DNA of 64,000 bases from Ruminococcus sp. (GCA_017624895.1 JAGAMB010000005.1:1-64000), one strand, 5' to 3'; numbered from the stretch's first letter, positions 7,444-16,548 are shown. The notes: a model not told the origin generated them from the sequence alone. A program made the numbers and translations.

Positions 7444-8103
7444 TTAAGAATCAACTATTATGCCATCTTCAATATGAATTATTCGCTGACAGCGACTGGC
7501 AATATTCATATCGTGTGTTATAATGATAACAGTGCGACCTTTTCTCAGAATCTCTTCAAAGCAATTCATTATATCATTGCTGTTTTTATTATCAAGAGAG
7601 CCTGTAGGCTCATCAGCGAGTACAATTGGGGTATCAGCAGCCAATGCTCGTGCAATTGCAGCTCTCTGTTGCTGTCCTCCTGATAATTGAGTAGGACACT
7701 TGTCCTTTAAATCTGTAATGCCTAATTTATCAAGACAATCCATAATGATTTCTTTGCGTTTCTTTATTCTTCTTGCCAATAGTGGCATTTCAATATTTTC
7801 ATAAACAGTATATTTATTCATAAGAGCAAAGTTTTGAAACACGAAGCTGATATACTGCTTTCTGAATTCTTGTAGCTTATTGAACGAATAATTTGAAATT
7901 AATTCATCATTGAATCTATATTCTCCAGAAGTCAACTTATCCATTCCACCTAAAATATGTAACAATGTTGATTTCCCGGAACCTGATGTTCCTACAATGG
8001 CTATGAACTCTCCTTCATTGATATGTAAATCAATACCTTGAAGTGCATGAGTGCAGTTTTCCCCATGTCCGAAATCTTTTTTTGCATTTTTTAATTCAAT
8101 CAT
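7444..8103 (-). CDS. ABC transporter ATP-binding protein, MacB/LolD-like
   Basis: 219 residues with Walker A GTSGSGKST (about 38-46), Q loop FVFQNFALM, signature LSGGQQQ, Walker B IVLADEPTG and H loop IITHD. Length and the QQQR sequence after the signature place it among MacB/FtsE/LolD ATPases that partner FtsX-like permeases. RBS AGGAGG precedes the ATG and the start overlaps the permease gene by 8 bp. Known: such complexes act as mechanotransmitters exporting peptides, extracting lipoproteins or resisting antimicrobial peptides. The neighbouring small secreted proteins suggest export of or resistance to a peptide, but this is inference. Confidence 0.92.
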   Translation of the reverse strand: MIELKNAKKDFGHGENCTHALQGIDLHINEGEFIAIVGTSGSGKSTLLHILGGMDKLTSGEYRFNDELISNYSFNKLQEFRKQYISFVFQNFALMNKYTVYENIEMPLLARRIKKRKEIIMDCLDKLGITDLKDKCPTQLSGGQQQRAAIARALAADTPIVLADEPTGSLDNKNSNDIMNCFEEILRKGRTVIIITHDMNIASRCQRIIHIEDGIIVDS

Positions 8104-9310
8104 GTTGTCCTCCTATCATATCGAGAGGGGTGAGTTTCTTTAGTATCCCAAGAATAATTATAGATAAAATGACTAATATTCCGACAATTGCTAAAATTGC
8201 CAACGGAAAGGCTTTGTTTATCAGAATTGAAAATGCTACATTTTTCATTCCCTCAACATTAAACCACCACTTTATAACATATACACTTAATGGAATTATT
8301 GCAATAAGTGATATAACAGATATTATAAGGTTTTTGACCAACATTATAATCCATATATCGGATATAGAAAAACCTACTGACATCATAATTCCCATTTCTC
8401 GTTTATCGGTTAAGATTTGAATCAGTTGAAAACAAATCATCATCATTATACAAGAAAAGCATACTATTATAATTAACTTTGAAAGAATTGAATTAATAGT
8501 AATCCAATCCGATGTTGCTCTCTCATAAGAAGATTGTAATGTTGTATATGTCACATTGATATTATGTTTTTCTGTTAAATTCAATGCTTTTTCTATTGTC
8601 TGTTCAATCGTATAATTATCTGATGCACAAATCCAGATATCTGATGTAAATGGCAATCCTGCTGATACAGAAAGAATACTGTATGAACAATCAAAAGTAA
8701 AATCGACAGTATTTATATCAAATCCATAAAGCAGCGATTGATCTATCCACCTCTGAGAATCATCTAATATTCCTGCAACAATATAGTTGCAATATTCCGT
8801 ATCATATATTGTTCCTATTGGTATATTTTCATATTCTGCTCCCAAATAGAGATATTCAGTATTTTTATTATCCTGTTTATCAAAATTCAATTTTTCCGGC
8901 ATATCTCCACTTTTTAGCTTTAAGTCACATAAATTGCTGCTATTTAAATTCACACAGATTACTTCTATAAACATATCGTTATTTGTTTTATGACTCCTTT
9001 GAATTTCATACAATTCAGGAATGCAGTCAATCTCAAATTTATATGAACTTCCAAGCGTTTCAACTTCAGGCTGCGAAGCCAGTTCTTCCAAGTAATCTAT
9101 GTTATTATCAGAGAGACGTAAAACAGCGGTATTTTTTACACCTTGCTTAAGTAAAGAATCTGCTGAATCATACGCATAATTATGACCAAAGTTGATTATT
9201 GTTGAGAATATGATAAGCGTTATACTGATAACGAATAACAATATAACAATCAGAGATTGCCTAAACCGATTTATTATTAAATCTGATGCAAACCTTAAAA
9301 TCATAATCAT
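8096..9310 (-). CDS. FtsX-like ABC transporter permease
   Basis: 404 residues. TM1 is at about 17-40, followed by an extracellular region of about 240 residues and three TM helices in the last 130 residues (LSKLIIIVCFSCIMMMICF, NLIISVISLIAIIPLSVYV, LAILAIVGILVILSIIILG). This is the MacB/FtsX topology. KREMGIMMSVGFSISDIW is the cytoplasmic coupling loop typical of FtsX. It overlaps the upstream permease gene (ATGA) and the downstream ATPase gene. An alternative ATG two codons in has slightly better RBS spacing. It probably forms a heterodimer with the other permease. Confidence 0.85.
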   Translation of the reverse strand: MIMILRFASDLIINRFRQSLIVILLFVISITLIIFSTIINFGHNYAYDSADSLLKQGVKNTAVLRLSDNNIDYLEELASQPEVETLGSSYKFEIDCIPELYEIQRSHKTNNDMFIEVICVNLNSSNLCDLKLKSGDMPEKLNFDKQDNKNTEYLYLGAEYENIPIGTIYDTEYCNYIVAGILDDSQRWIDQSLLYGFDINTVDFTFDCSYSILSVSAGLPFTSDIWICASDNYTIEQTIEKALNLTEKHNINVTYTTLQSSYERATSDWITINSILSKLIIIVCFSCIMMMICFQLIQILTDKREMGIMMSVGFSISDIWIIMLVKNLIISVISLIAIIPLSVYVIKWWFNVEGMKNVAFSILINKAFPLAILAIVGILVILSIIILGILKKLTPLDMIGGQHD

Positions 9311-10437
9311 ACCCCCTCTCTTATTACAACAATTGGAGAGATTGCCGAAATTTTTTTTATTAAGTTAAATGCACATAAAAAACCAATAACCAACATTCCT
9401 GCACATATAACCAACAACTTCACAATAAACCAAATATCAAAAAAGCCATAATCGTTAAATACAATGCAATATAACAACTCTAAAAATATTGAAATAATAA
9501 TCGCAGGTATTGACATTTTTATTATATCACTTATTAAAAGCATAAACACCTGTATATTGCTATATCCATGGACTTTTCTTGTAGCGATTTCTTTCTTACG
9601 GCTTGAAATCCAAAGATAAGATAAACTAAAACAAGTAAATATAGAAAAAACTACACACGCACTTATAAATATCTTATTATAGAATCGATACCAATAGTTT
9701 TGATAATCGTTTCCTTCGTAAACAGGTGTGTACTCTTCACATTCTAATGATAGTTCACTCATTTTCAATTTTAATACATTAATTTCGTTGTCTATTGAAG
9801 AATTGCTATATAATTCAATTCTTAAAATTCCAGAACATAACCTATTTGCCATCTCATCATAAAGATACTGTTTGAAATCGTTATCACAATCATCCCAAAA
9901 TGCTATTATTCTGTAATCTATATTGCTTGCATTATCGTTTTTTAGGATTCCACCTATGCCAAGCTGCTGGTCAAACACTTTGAGTATGCTACCTTCTTGA
10001 TGAATAGTAGAATTAATTAAACTTTCTCCGATGTAAAGCCTATTTGTTCCTGAATTGGAACATATTTCATCTTCATTGGCTAAATATAGTATAAAATCAT
10101 CTTTTTGATTTACTACTATCTCCATAAACATATCATCAATTTGGTTATTAACACATACTCCGACATCAGCAAAACTTACGTTACAGCTTAATTCGTTTAA
10201 TGATTTTAAAATATCGTCCATCATCAGTATAGCATTATCAGTTGAAAGTGGTTCCGTGCCATAATAGTTCAAAAAAAAGCTCTCTTTTGAAGAATATGCT
10301 TTATTTGCCTTATTTTCTTTGGTTATGCGACTTGCAACGTCTACTGTATTCACCAAAACAAACGAGGATATAATAAATCCGATCATAAAGAGAATGCCTA
10401 TTATGCCATAACGGTTAATTTTGTTATATAGTTTCAT
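9307..10437 (-). CDS. FtsX-like ABC transporter permease, second subunit
   Basis: 376 residues from ATG 10437 (AGGTG six bases upstream; a GTG three codons earlier is less likely). TM1 is at about 10-30, the extracellular domain at about 31-255, then three TM helices. The coupling loop is SSRKKEIATRKVHGYSNIQV. It differs clearly from the 404-residue permease, so the exporter is a heterodimer. A terminator at 10590-10634 separates it from the secreted-protein genes, so it likely has its own promoter or depends on read-through. Confidence 0.8.
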   Translation of the reverse strand: MKLYNKINRYGIIGILFMIGFIISSFVLVNTVDVASRITKENKANKAYSSKESFFLNYYGTEPLSTDNAILMMDDILKSLNELSCNVSFADVGVCVNNQIDDMFMEIVVNQKDDFILYLANEDEICSNSGTNRLYIGESLINSTIHQEGSILKVFDQQLGIGGILKNDNASNIDYRIIAFWDDCDNDFKQYLYDEMANRLCSGILRIELYSNSSIDNEINVLKLKMSELSLECEEYTPVYEGNDYQNYWYRFYNKIFISACVVFSIFTCFSLSYLWISSRKKEIATRKVHGYSNIQVFMLLISDIIKMSIPAIIISIFLELLYCIVFNDYGFFDIWFIVKLLVICAGMLVIGFLCAFNLIKKISAISPIVVIREGV

Positions 10438-10589
10438 TTTGTTCACCTATATGAAATCGAGTACAATAGTACTAAATATAATTATATGCATATCCCTCTA
10501 AAAGCCTATTCGAAATAATTTTTAAGTACACTGTTCGCCAATTCATAAACTTCAATAAGGAATAGTACATATATATTTGAATAGATTCA

Positions 10590-10634
10590 TAAAACTAAGG
10601 CAACACCGCACAAATTGCAACTTGCGATGTTGCC
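10590..10634 (-). terminator. Terminator after the 140-residue secreted-protein gene
   Basis: GGCAACA-TCGCAA pairs with TTGTGCGG-TGTTGCC around a 6-base loop, followed on the minus strand by TTAGTTTTAT. The T run is weak, so read-through to the permease genes is plausible. Confidence 0.6.
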
Positions 10635-10652
10635 CATAGATAGTTAGCTATA

Positions 10653-11075
10653 TTACTCCAAAGCATCTGAGATTGTGCCATCCACAGAGCAGAGGTGCAT
10701 TTTAAGAATGGCTTTTGAGCCACCATAACCACATGATACCTTATTGTCGCTGACAAAACGCTTCTGATCGTAAAGATATACTTTACTTAATTCTTTTTTG
10801 TCAGTTCCCGGAATAACGTATGCTGTATTACCTTCTCCATGAGAAATTGTAGGTGAAACAACACATTCAATTTCATCTTCCGAACCGGTCAAATTGGCAT
10901 TGTACCAAATTTTGTCGGTAATAGTCAGAGGTCCTTCTACATCTGATATGTAACCGTTGAGATGTACATCACAGTCGGTTATTGTTCCCTCTTTTGCGGC
11001 AGCCGCTGTAAGAGCAACAGAGGATACTGCACATAATGCGAGAGAAATAATAAAAGTAAACTTCTTTAATTTCAT
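10653..11075 (-). CDS. Small secreted protein, unknown family
   Basis: 140 residues from ATG 11075, chosen because GGAAAGGAAG lies upstream and a signal peptide begins there (MKLKKFTFIISLALCAVSSV, cleavage near TAAAA-KEG). The mature part (about 113 residues) has four Cys (in DCDVH, ECVV, SCGYG and HLCS), allowing two disulfides, and looks beta-rich. It follows another secreted protein and precedes an ABC exporter. A bacteriocin-like or surface role is possible, but the mature chain does not clearly show the lactococcin 972 pattern. Confidence 0.65.
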   Translation of the reverse strand: MKLKKFTFIISLALCAVSSVALTAAAAKEGTITDCDVHLNGYISDVEGPLTITDKIWYNANLTGSEDEIECVVSPTISHGEGNTAYVIPGTDKKELSKVYLYDQKRFVSDNKVSCGYGGSKAILKMHLCSVDGTISDALE

Positions 11076-11201
11076 AGTAAAATCTTCCTTTCCTAAATGG
11101 CGAAGCACCACGCTTTTTTATTGATACTTACATTTAGTAGCAATTATTTTAGCGTTTGCTTGATGGCTTAACGGTTTGTTTTAACTCAAAAAATGTCAGT
11201 T

Positions 11202-11630
11202 TTAGATTGTCTTTTCCTTGCTGTATTTAGTAATTGTCTCATATGATGTGCCTGCGTAGACAGTAAATACTGTTTTAAGGCGATAAGTACCGCTTGATAA
11301 CGAGTATTTATTGTTGATTGCCGAACCATGAAAGCTATAAACGGTAGTAGTCCAACTACATACATCTTCCCAACTTACAGATGAGGTTTTCTTTTGGAGT
11401 ATCTGCTTTATAACTACTTTATCAGTTTTGTTATAATAGCCAGTTGCATAGCTTTCACAAGTTGCTGTTGTTCCTGATACAGATAAATAGGAATTGCATT
11501 CATTGGTATATGAGTATGCAGGAGCATCAGGTGTTACTACCGCAGCATTAGCTGTATTACAAACACCAAATGAAATTGATAGAACCAAAGCACACAATAA
11601 AGACGTTAACCTTTTGAACAAGAGAATCAC
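11202..11630 (-). CDS. Small secreted beta-sandwich-like protein
   Basis: 142 residues. Signal peptide about 1-29 (LLCALVLSISFGVCNTANA). The mature part alternates Ser/Thr-rich strands (SYLSVSGTTATCESYATGYY, KVVIKQILQKKTSSVSWEDV, GTYRLKTVFTVYAG), a pattern seen in short secreted clostridial proteins of unknown function. There are three Cys in the mature part. RBS GGGGGTGATT lies upstream. It stands between the anti-sigma gene and the second secreted protein and may belong to the ECF sigma regulon. Its function is unknown. Confidence 0.65.
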   Translation of the reverse strand: MILLFKRLTSLLCALVLSISFGVCNTANAAVVTPDAPAYSYTNECNSYLSVSGTTATCESYATGYYNKTDKVVIKQILQKKTSSVSWEDVCSWTTTVYSFHGSAINNKYSLSSGTYRLKTVFTVYAGTSYETITKYSKEKTI

Positions 11631-11736
11631 CCCCTAACTGTTACATATTAAACAGATAAACTATAATGTTTGTCCGTTCAATAAATAATAACAAATCAGA
11701 GAGTGGAATCCTGACAGAAAAATCAATAATTTTCCA

Positions 11737-12408
11737 TTATTCTACTTTTTGCACAGATTTAGCAATATCAATTAGTGCATCTTTACCACAATTTGAGTCG
11801 ATATTGATTATATATTCCCCATTATCCCAAATTAAATTATGGAAGTCGTTATTATCCAGGAAATACATTGCACTATATCCATTTATATCAATAGTAATAA
11901 TTTCTGCATTTTCAGTATTAATATCCGGTGCATATGCATCCTTAATATACTGAGAAAAATAAATTACTATATTATCTTTAACATATATCCGGAAGAATCT
12001 GCTATCAGTTTTTTCTTCTAATATGATTTCGTATCCCTCTATTCCGTATGTTATTCCATAAATTTCCTCAATAGTAAGCGGAGCTGTATCTTCTTCATTA
12101 ATAGGCTGTACTGTAGAAAACTTCTCATATATGCTTATAAAGAAGTCCGCAACAGCTTCTCTCAGTGCCTTCACGCTCAGAACTGTAACAGACGAAGCAA
12201 CAAGAAAAGCAAGTACTGCACAGGCCACCCGCTTGCCAACAGTATTAATTATTCTGTAATATGTTTTTTTTCTGCGTTTTATGAGCTTTTTCATCTTTTT
12301 CTCAAACTTAGCAGAGAACACGTGCGCCTCAACGGTATCATGTATAAGATTATCATATTCGGGAGTTAAAGCATCATATAACGCTTTTGTAAAATTATTC
12401 TCATACAT
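11737..12408 (-). CDS. Anti-sigma factor-like membrane protein with DUF4367-type domain
   Basis: 223 residues from ATG 12408 (GAGGG upstream), one base after the sigma stop codon. A cytosolic N-terminal segment with a basic stretch (KKLIKRRKKTYYRI) is followed by one TM helix (about 59-80) and an outside domain. The last 90 residues (GYEIILEEKTDSRFFRIYVK and NLIWDNGEYIINIDSNCGKD) resemble DUF4367 domains found at the end of clostridial anti-sigma proteins. No zinc-finger motif is seen. Known context: such proteins hold the cognate ECF sigma at the membrane until a signal arrives. Confidence 0.7.
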   Translation of the reverse strand: MYENNFTKALYDALTPEYDNLIHDTVEAHVFSAKFEKKMKKLIKRRKKTYYRIINTVGKRVACAVLAFLVASSVTVLSVKALREAVADFFISIYEKFSTVQPINEEDTAPLTIEEIYGITYGIEGYEIILEEKTDSRFFRIYVKDNIVIYFSQYIKDAYAPDINTENAEIITIDINGYSAMYFLDNNDFHNLIWDNGEYIINIDSNCGKDALIDIAKSVQKVE

Positions 12409-12409
12409 A

Positions 12410-12940
12410 TTATTCCCTCTCTTCCAGTCGTGCTTTAAGCAATTTTTTAGCACGTTCAATCCTTTTCCACACGTTATCTACCGTTATATCAAGCATTTTC
12501 GAGATTTCTTTAACCGAAAACTGATAGATATAGTGCATATAGAGAACATCCTTATAGCTATCGGGGAGAGTTGATATAACGCTCATTAATTTTTCGTATG
12601 CGATATTTGCTAAGAAATCCACGTCAACTGCTGCCTGATTATCGTCTATTTCAGTGAAGTGTTCAGCTGTTCTTTTGTTTTTATTATACATATTGATAGA
12701 AACGTTCCTACATATAATAACAAAGTAGCGAGGCGAATCCTGACAGTTTTTTCTCTTGATTTTTTCATAATTGTTCGCAATCGTTAAAAATGTTTGATGA
12801 ACAGCATCTTCCGCATCCTGTACATTATGTAAAATGCTATATGCAAGATTGTACATCTGCTGCCTGCATTCTATGTACATTTTCTCAAATTCTTGTTTGT
12901 CTTCATCAGTTTCAAGGACAGATAAGTAAAAATTTAACAT
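12410..12940 (-). CDS. ECF-type RNA polymerase sigma factor
   Basis: 176 residues. Region 2 spans about 20-90 (RQQMYNLAYSILHNVQDAED, AVHQTFLTIANNYEKIK) and region 4 about 115-172 (LPDSYKDVLYMHYIYQFSVK, EISKMLDITVDNVWKRIERA). There is no region 1.1 or 3, fitting an ECF factor. RBS AAAGGAATGG precedes the ATG. The following gene encodes a membrane anti-sigma-like protein. The sigma probably controls its own operon and perhaps the secreted-protein and exporter genes downstream. Confidence 0.88.
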   Translation of the reverse strand: MLNFYLSVLETDEDKQEFEKMYIECRQQMYNLAYSILHNVQDAEDAVHQTFLTIANNYEKIKRKNCQDSPRYFVIICRNVSINMYNKNKRTAEHFTEIDDNQAAVDVDFLANIAYEKLMSVISTLPDSYKDVLYMHYIYQFSVKEISKMLDITVDNVWKRIERAKKLLKARLEERE

Positions 12941-13567
12941 TTTCCATTCCTTTCAGAGTGTTATCCTAGGTATAATTTATCAGTAATGCATAAAAAACCG
13001 ATTTTTAAACAGGGAATGTGTATACAGAAATTTCTGTTACACCAGTGTGTTTCAAGCATATTTTAGAGATTGATAGACAAGATTAGATAATTAGCGTTGT
13101 ATTTGCTAAATCTTACTTTGTAAAGCAATAAACAAATCTACATAACAAATTGTTGATTTTGAGTGGTGGCTTCTGTAATCCACAGCTTGAAAATACAAAC
13201 AGCAATATGGCACGCTCCGTTTCTTTATATTGTTTTGTGTCATTTCTACAAAGAAAGTTTCAAATGCTTCTTTCATACTCTTAGATTCTTATCTCAATAA
13301 TAAATCAGCTGATACTGTTTCAATTATCACTCTATCAGGAGATATACGAAATACTTGTCTGCTCTTTACTTAGTATTATACCAAATGCTACTGAAAACGT
13401 CAATCCATTCCACAAAAAGACAGACACTCCCACAAAAAAGAGCATCTGTTCGTCCATTCAGTCCGCTTGGCTCAGTTATTTTAGCATCAGATGAATTATA
13501 CATATCACCTTGTCTTAAGTTGTAGAACCACGATTTACCGAAAATGATTTCCAAACTTAGATAAGCG
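12941..13567. other. Gene-free interval between the two sigma operons
   Basis: About 625 bases with many stops on both strands and no frame with an RBS and recognisable product. It is AT-rich at 13000-13370, and GC rises towards 13568. It contains the promoter of the sigma gene at 12940 (not resolved) and the end of the 14470-13568 gene. No repeat or RNA is recognised. Confidence 0.4.
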
Positions 13568-14470
13568 TTACTGGCAAAATCCGTTAAACATGGGTATGTC
13601 GTTAAAATCACTGGCAGTCGCATCAGGATCAATACAATCCGGCTCAATACGTTGGGACTCATACTTTTCTAAAGACCAAGCAGGACTACTCATTATAACA
13701 ATTGTACCATTTTCTTTCACAACAAAGAGTACATCGGTTGTTTCCTTCACGGTGTAAACACTGTCATTGGAATTGATACGATAGTTTACGCTATCCTTAT
13801 ACTCCCCTTTGAAATCGCTTACCTTACCAATACAATTGCCCTGAGTATAGGCTGAGAAATTCGCCGCATCATTGTCATAATAGGTAATACCGTTCCACTC
13901 AAGGGTGCTCATGAAAATACACCAGCCATTGCCGCCTCCATTTGTGCCGTTGCCGTCAGCAGGAGGTTCAGCGGATTCTGTAGGTACATAAACGCTTGGA
14001 GAATTCTCGTCTGCTATGGTAGCGTTATTGGCAGAGGACGGAGAAATTGCATCATTTGAAGCGTTTCCAGCTTCATCGACCTCTATGATCAATATCTGGC
14101 TGTCGTTTACTTCCTCATCCATAGCATCATTCTTTTCTGTCTGTCCGGTGGAGTCAGTTGCTTTAGCTGTAGATGTTGCAGTCTCTGCTTTAGCATTATT
14201 CTGTCTGTTTTCATCAGGCGCATCATTTCTCTCAGCAATAACAATATCAGAATTAGATACTGCTGAATCTACGGTACTGCTGATAAGCCGATTGTGATCA
14301 GGTTCTAATACGTCGCCTTTCCATAATCCTACACCAACCACCGCTGCCGCACAAACTGGTGTAACCGAAGCAGCAATCTTAGTCATTTTTGCCCTTTTCA
14401 TTTTCTTTTCGGATTCGTACTCATCAATTCGATGATGTACATCCCTTATCATTTCTTCATGTCTTTTCAT
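13568..14470 (-). CDS. Anti-sigma-like membrane protein with long disordered linker
   Basis: 300 residues from ATG 14470, which overlaps the sigma gene by 14 bp. The N-terminal 30 residues are charged and cytosolic (HEEMIRDVHHRIDEYESEKK). One TM helix lies at about 34-54 (MTKIAASVTPVCAAAVVGVG). A region of about 120 residues rich in Asn, Ala, Ser, Thr, Asp and Glu follows (disordered), then a C-terminal domain of about 110 residues (WCIFMSTLEWNGITYYDNDA) facing outside. No zinc finger is seen. Position and topology suggest signal sensing for the sigma factor; the ligand is unknown. Confidence 0.7.
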   Translation of the reverse strand: MKRHEEMIRDVHHRIDEYESEKKMKRAKMTKIAASVTPVCAAAVVGVGLWKGDVLEPDHNRLISSTVDSAVSNSDIVIAERNDAPDENRQNNAKAETATSTAKATDSTGQTEKNDAMDEEVNDSQILIIEVDEAGNASNDAISPSSANNATIADENSPSVYVPTESAEPPADGNGTNGGGNGWCIFMSTLEWNGITYYDNDAANFSAYTQGNCIGKVSDFKGEYKDSVNYRINSNDSVYTVKETTDVLFVVKENGTIVIMSSPAWSLEKYESQRIEPDCIDPDATASDFNDIPMFNGFCQ

Positions 14471-15017
14471 AGTCAAAGCACTCCATTTCAAGTTGTGATT
14501 TAAGTGACTTTCGCGCCCGATACAAGATAGATTCTATACTGTGAACACTTTTCTTAATAATCTTGGCAGTTTCTTTATTGCTCAATTCTTCAAAATATAT
14601 CAGCCATAGTACCTGCTGGTATTCAGGCTTTAGCTTTCGCATAGCCTTATGTACAATGATTTGCTGTTCTTTTCTGATGTAAGCTGCTTCAACAGCATCT
14701 TCTTCGCTTATCAGTTCGGGAGCATCATCAATAGAAACATTGATATGCTTTGAATTCTTCCGAAGATAATCTATCGCAATATTTCTGCCTATGGTGCAAA
14801 GCCATGTTTTGAATGAGCTTTTTCCTTTAAACTTTGGTTTCTTTGTACCAATCAGAACAAAAGTATCTTCCGCAAGCTCCTCCGCAGTCTGAATATTTCC
14901 GACTATACTTGTTAAGTACAGCATAAGACCATCACTGTAATCCATTATGATCTCATCTAATCCGCATTCGTCACCATTGTCACGGAAACGGCGGTAGCTA
15001 CTTGCACCGTTGTCCAT
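14457..15017 (-). CDS. ECF-type RNA polymerase sigma factor
   Basis: 186 residues from ATG 15017, chosen for AAGGAG eight bases upstream; the longer open frame has no RBS. Region 2 is at about 25-95 (TAEELAEDTFVLIGTKKPKF, KGKSSFKTWLCTIGRNIAID) and region 4 at about 125-180 (KLKPEYQQVLWLIYFEELSN, ETAKIIKKSVHSIESILYRA). It overlaps the following anti-sigma-like gene, so expression is coupled. This is a second, distinct ECF system on the same element. Confidence 0.87.
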   Translation of the reverse strand: MDNGASSYRRFRDNGDECGLDEIIMDYSDGLMLYLTSIVGNIQTAEELAEDTFVLIGTKKPKFKGKSSFKTWLCTIGRNIAIDYLRKNSKHINVSIDDAPELISEEDAVEAAYIRKEQQIIVHKAMRKLKPEYQQVLWLIYFEELSNKETAKIIKKSVHSIESILYRARKSLKSQLEMECFDYEKT

Positions 15018-15334
15018 TGACAAGCTCCTTTCCGAAAGCCTTTTATTTTTGCTTTCACTTATTAGACGAAGGTAGTGGGGAAAACTACGTGCCAATTTTA
15101 ATATTTTTTTGAAATGATAGGAAGTTTTTGCAATATACTATGCTTCTTGCCTTTAATTCTACCACTTGAAATACTTTTTGTCAATGCGAGTTTGCCGTAT
15201 CTTGAACGGAAACGACCGTCAGCGCCGTCCGAGCATTTTATCCGTTTTCTATACATCGAAAAATAAAATGGCACACAGAGCTTCCTGCGTGCCTGATCAA
15301 TTATAGCATACTGCAAGTGCTTTTTCAAGAGTAT

Positions 15335-15373
15335 AAAGGCGATACTTTGCTAACTTGCATTGGTATCGCCTTT
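15335..15373. repeat. Stem-loop with perfect 10-bp stem
   Basis: AAAGGCGATA and TATCGCCTTT pair exactly around a 19-base loop. Flanking T runs are short on both strands. It lies upstream of the sigma gene at 15017 and could be a weak bidirectional terminator or an operator. Confidence 0.5.
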
Positions 15374-15731
15374 GATTTATATTTGTTTTCTTACATTGGC
15401 AAGAAGTCACTTCGGGAGTTCCCCGTTTGGTACTCTTACAGATGAGATAGCATTATTTACCGTAATATCGACTGTTGATTTGTTTCTTGAATATCATCGT
15501 GGCAGTGCAGCAATTGGCACGACAGTACTTAACACTAATTCAGATATGGAAGTAATGATTTCAGGAACCATTACTATTATTATTTGTTTCATTGCTTTGT
15601 ATTGCGGTTATACAGGAATTCAAAGAATAACGAATTTTCCAAATAAAAGAATGTATCAACAATTAAAATGTTTTGCAAGCGATTTGCAGGGTGTTTTGGA
15701 TACACAGTTTTCTAATAGCATTTTCAAATAA
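15360..15731 (+). pseudogene. Possible membrane-protein fragment
   Basis: An open frame of 123 codons with a hydrophobic segment (ISGTITIIICFIALYCGYTG). It begins at a TTG without RBS inside the stem-loop. A later ATG at 15546 also lacks a good RBS. The C-terminal half looks protein-like and a strong terminator follows at 15744, so this may be the decayed end of a gene. I do not recognise it. Confidence 0.25.
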
Positions 15732-15743
15732 GAATAATAATCA

Positions 15744-15780
15744 GGTGCGTAACATCTCAATTCGTTACGCACCATTTTTT
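15744..15780 (+). terminator. Rho-independent terminator
   Basis: GGTGCGTAAC and GTTACGCACC form a 10-bp stem followed by ATTTTTT. It isolates the downstream element genes from upstream transcription. Confidence 0.85.
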
Positions 15781-15791
15781 ATAAAATCCTC

Positions 15792-15820
15792 TTGACAAAA
15801 CAGAATGTATGTTCTATAAT
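15792..15820 (+). promoter_or_regulatory. Sigma-A promoter of the sigma-like HTH gene
   Basis: TTGACA (15792-15797) and TATAAT (15815-15820) are both consensus with a 17-bp spacer, immediately after the terminator at 15744. It should produce an RNA with a leader of about 90 bases. Confidence 0.85.
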
Positions 15821-15860
15821 ATAATCAGACCTCATACAGAGTGCGGTCAACAAATCAAGA

Positions 15861-15917
15861 ATGCACATCAATTACATAGGAAACCACAACCGCCGATTGT
15901 GAAAGGATGATGTGCAT
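15861..15917 (+). promoter_or_regulatory. Inverted repeat enclosing the RBS and start codon
   Basis: ATGCACATCA (15861-15870) is exactly complementary to TGATGTGCAT (15908-15917), which contains the start ATG; GAAAGG lies in the loop side of the stem. In RNA this could hide the start codon. The same TGATGTGCAT recurs at 16846-16855, upstream of the helicase gene. Confidence 0.5.
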
Positions 15918-16548
15918 GAGAGTTTGTGATTATCACAAGCAGGATAACAAAAGCGTTCTTGATTTGCCTACGCCATTGGAGTTGTTCAAAGAAGAACATA
16001 CCGCTGAGGAATATGATGAACTCGTTGCTTTCTATTCATCTGATGAATGGAAGGAAGTAGAACGTGAGCACCTTAATTCTGACAGACGGTATTATGAAAA
16101 ACGCAAGGCACTCATTGATCCGGAAGAAAAGGAAGTTGCAACCAAGAAGAAATATTACGAGCCTGAACCGTTTCAGCTTCGTGCTGAAGAAAATGTCACA
16201 AACGGATTTGATGATCTGTTTGACGATCCTGTACTTCAAAGCTGTTATCGGGAACTTACCGTGCGACAGCAGGAAGTTATCAGAATATTCTTCTGCGACG
16301 GACTGGATACTTCCGAAATCGCTGAGGAGCTTTGCACAGGTGTGCGTAACATTCAGAAGATTAAGAAATGCGCACTTGAAAAACTTAAAACTCTGTATGT
16401 AGAAACAACAATCCTCGCAGGTCAATATGGCTATTCAAAAATGGTTCCGAATAATTATCGGATGATATATCCTATACTCCGAAGAAATCGTGTGACCATC
16501 AGGAATGGTAAGGTAATAATGACTAAGCTTGAGGATGATGCAGCGTAG
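15916..16548 (+). CDS. Sigma-70 region 4-like HTH protein of the mobile element
   Basis: 210 residues from ATG 15916 (GAAAGG nine bases upstream; two ATGs just before are too close). The N-terminal half is charged and helical. Residues about 110-160 resemble sigma region 4: YRELTVRQQEVIRIFFCDGL then DTSEIAEELCTGVRNIQKIK. Region 2 is not evident, so it is probably an HTH regulator rather than a functional sigma. Such proteins are common in clostridial integrative elements near replication and recombinase genes. It has its own consensus promoter and terminators on both sides. Confidence 0.75.
   Translation: MRVCDYHKQDNKSVLDLPTPLELFKEEHTAEEYDELVAFYSSDEWKEVEREHLNSDRRYYEKRKALIDPEEKEVATKKKYYEPEPFQLRAEENVTNGFDDLFDDPVLQSCYRELTVRQQEVIRIFFCDGLDTSEIAEELCTGVRNIQKIKKCALEKLKTLYVETTILAGQYGYSKMVPNNYRMIYPILRRNRVTIRNGKVIMTKLEDDAA

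Noticed and set aside
10653..11630. Lactococcin 972-type bacteriocins
   Set aside because: Gene context is similar but the mature sequences lack the expected Trp/Gly/His-rich pattern, so the name is not justified.
13366..13662. 98-codon minus-strand frame
   Set aside because: It overlaps the end of the 14470-13568 gene in another frame, has no RBS and shows no protein-like pattern.
15098..15328. 76-codon minus-strand frame upstream of the sigma gene
   Set aside because: No RBS, odd composition and no homology recognised; likely leader DNA.
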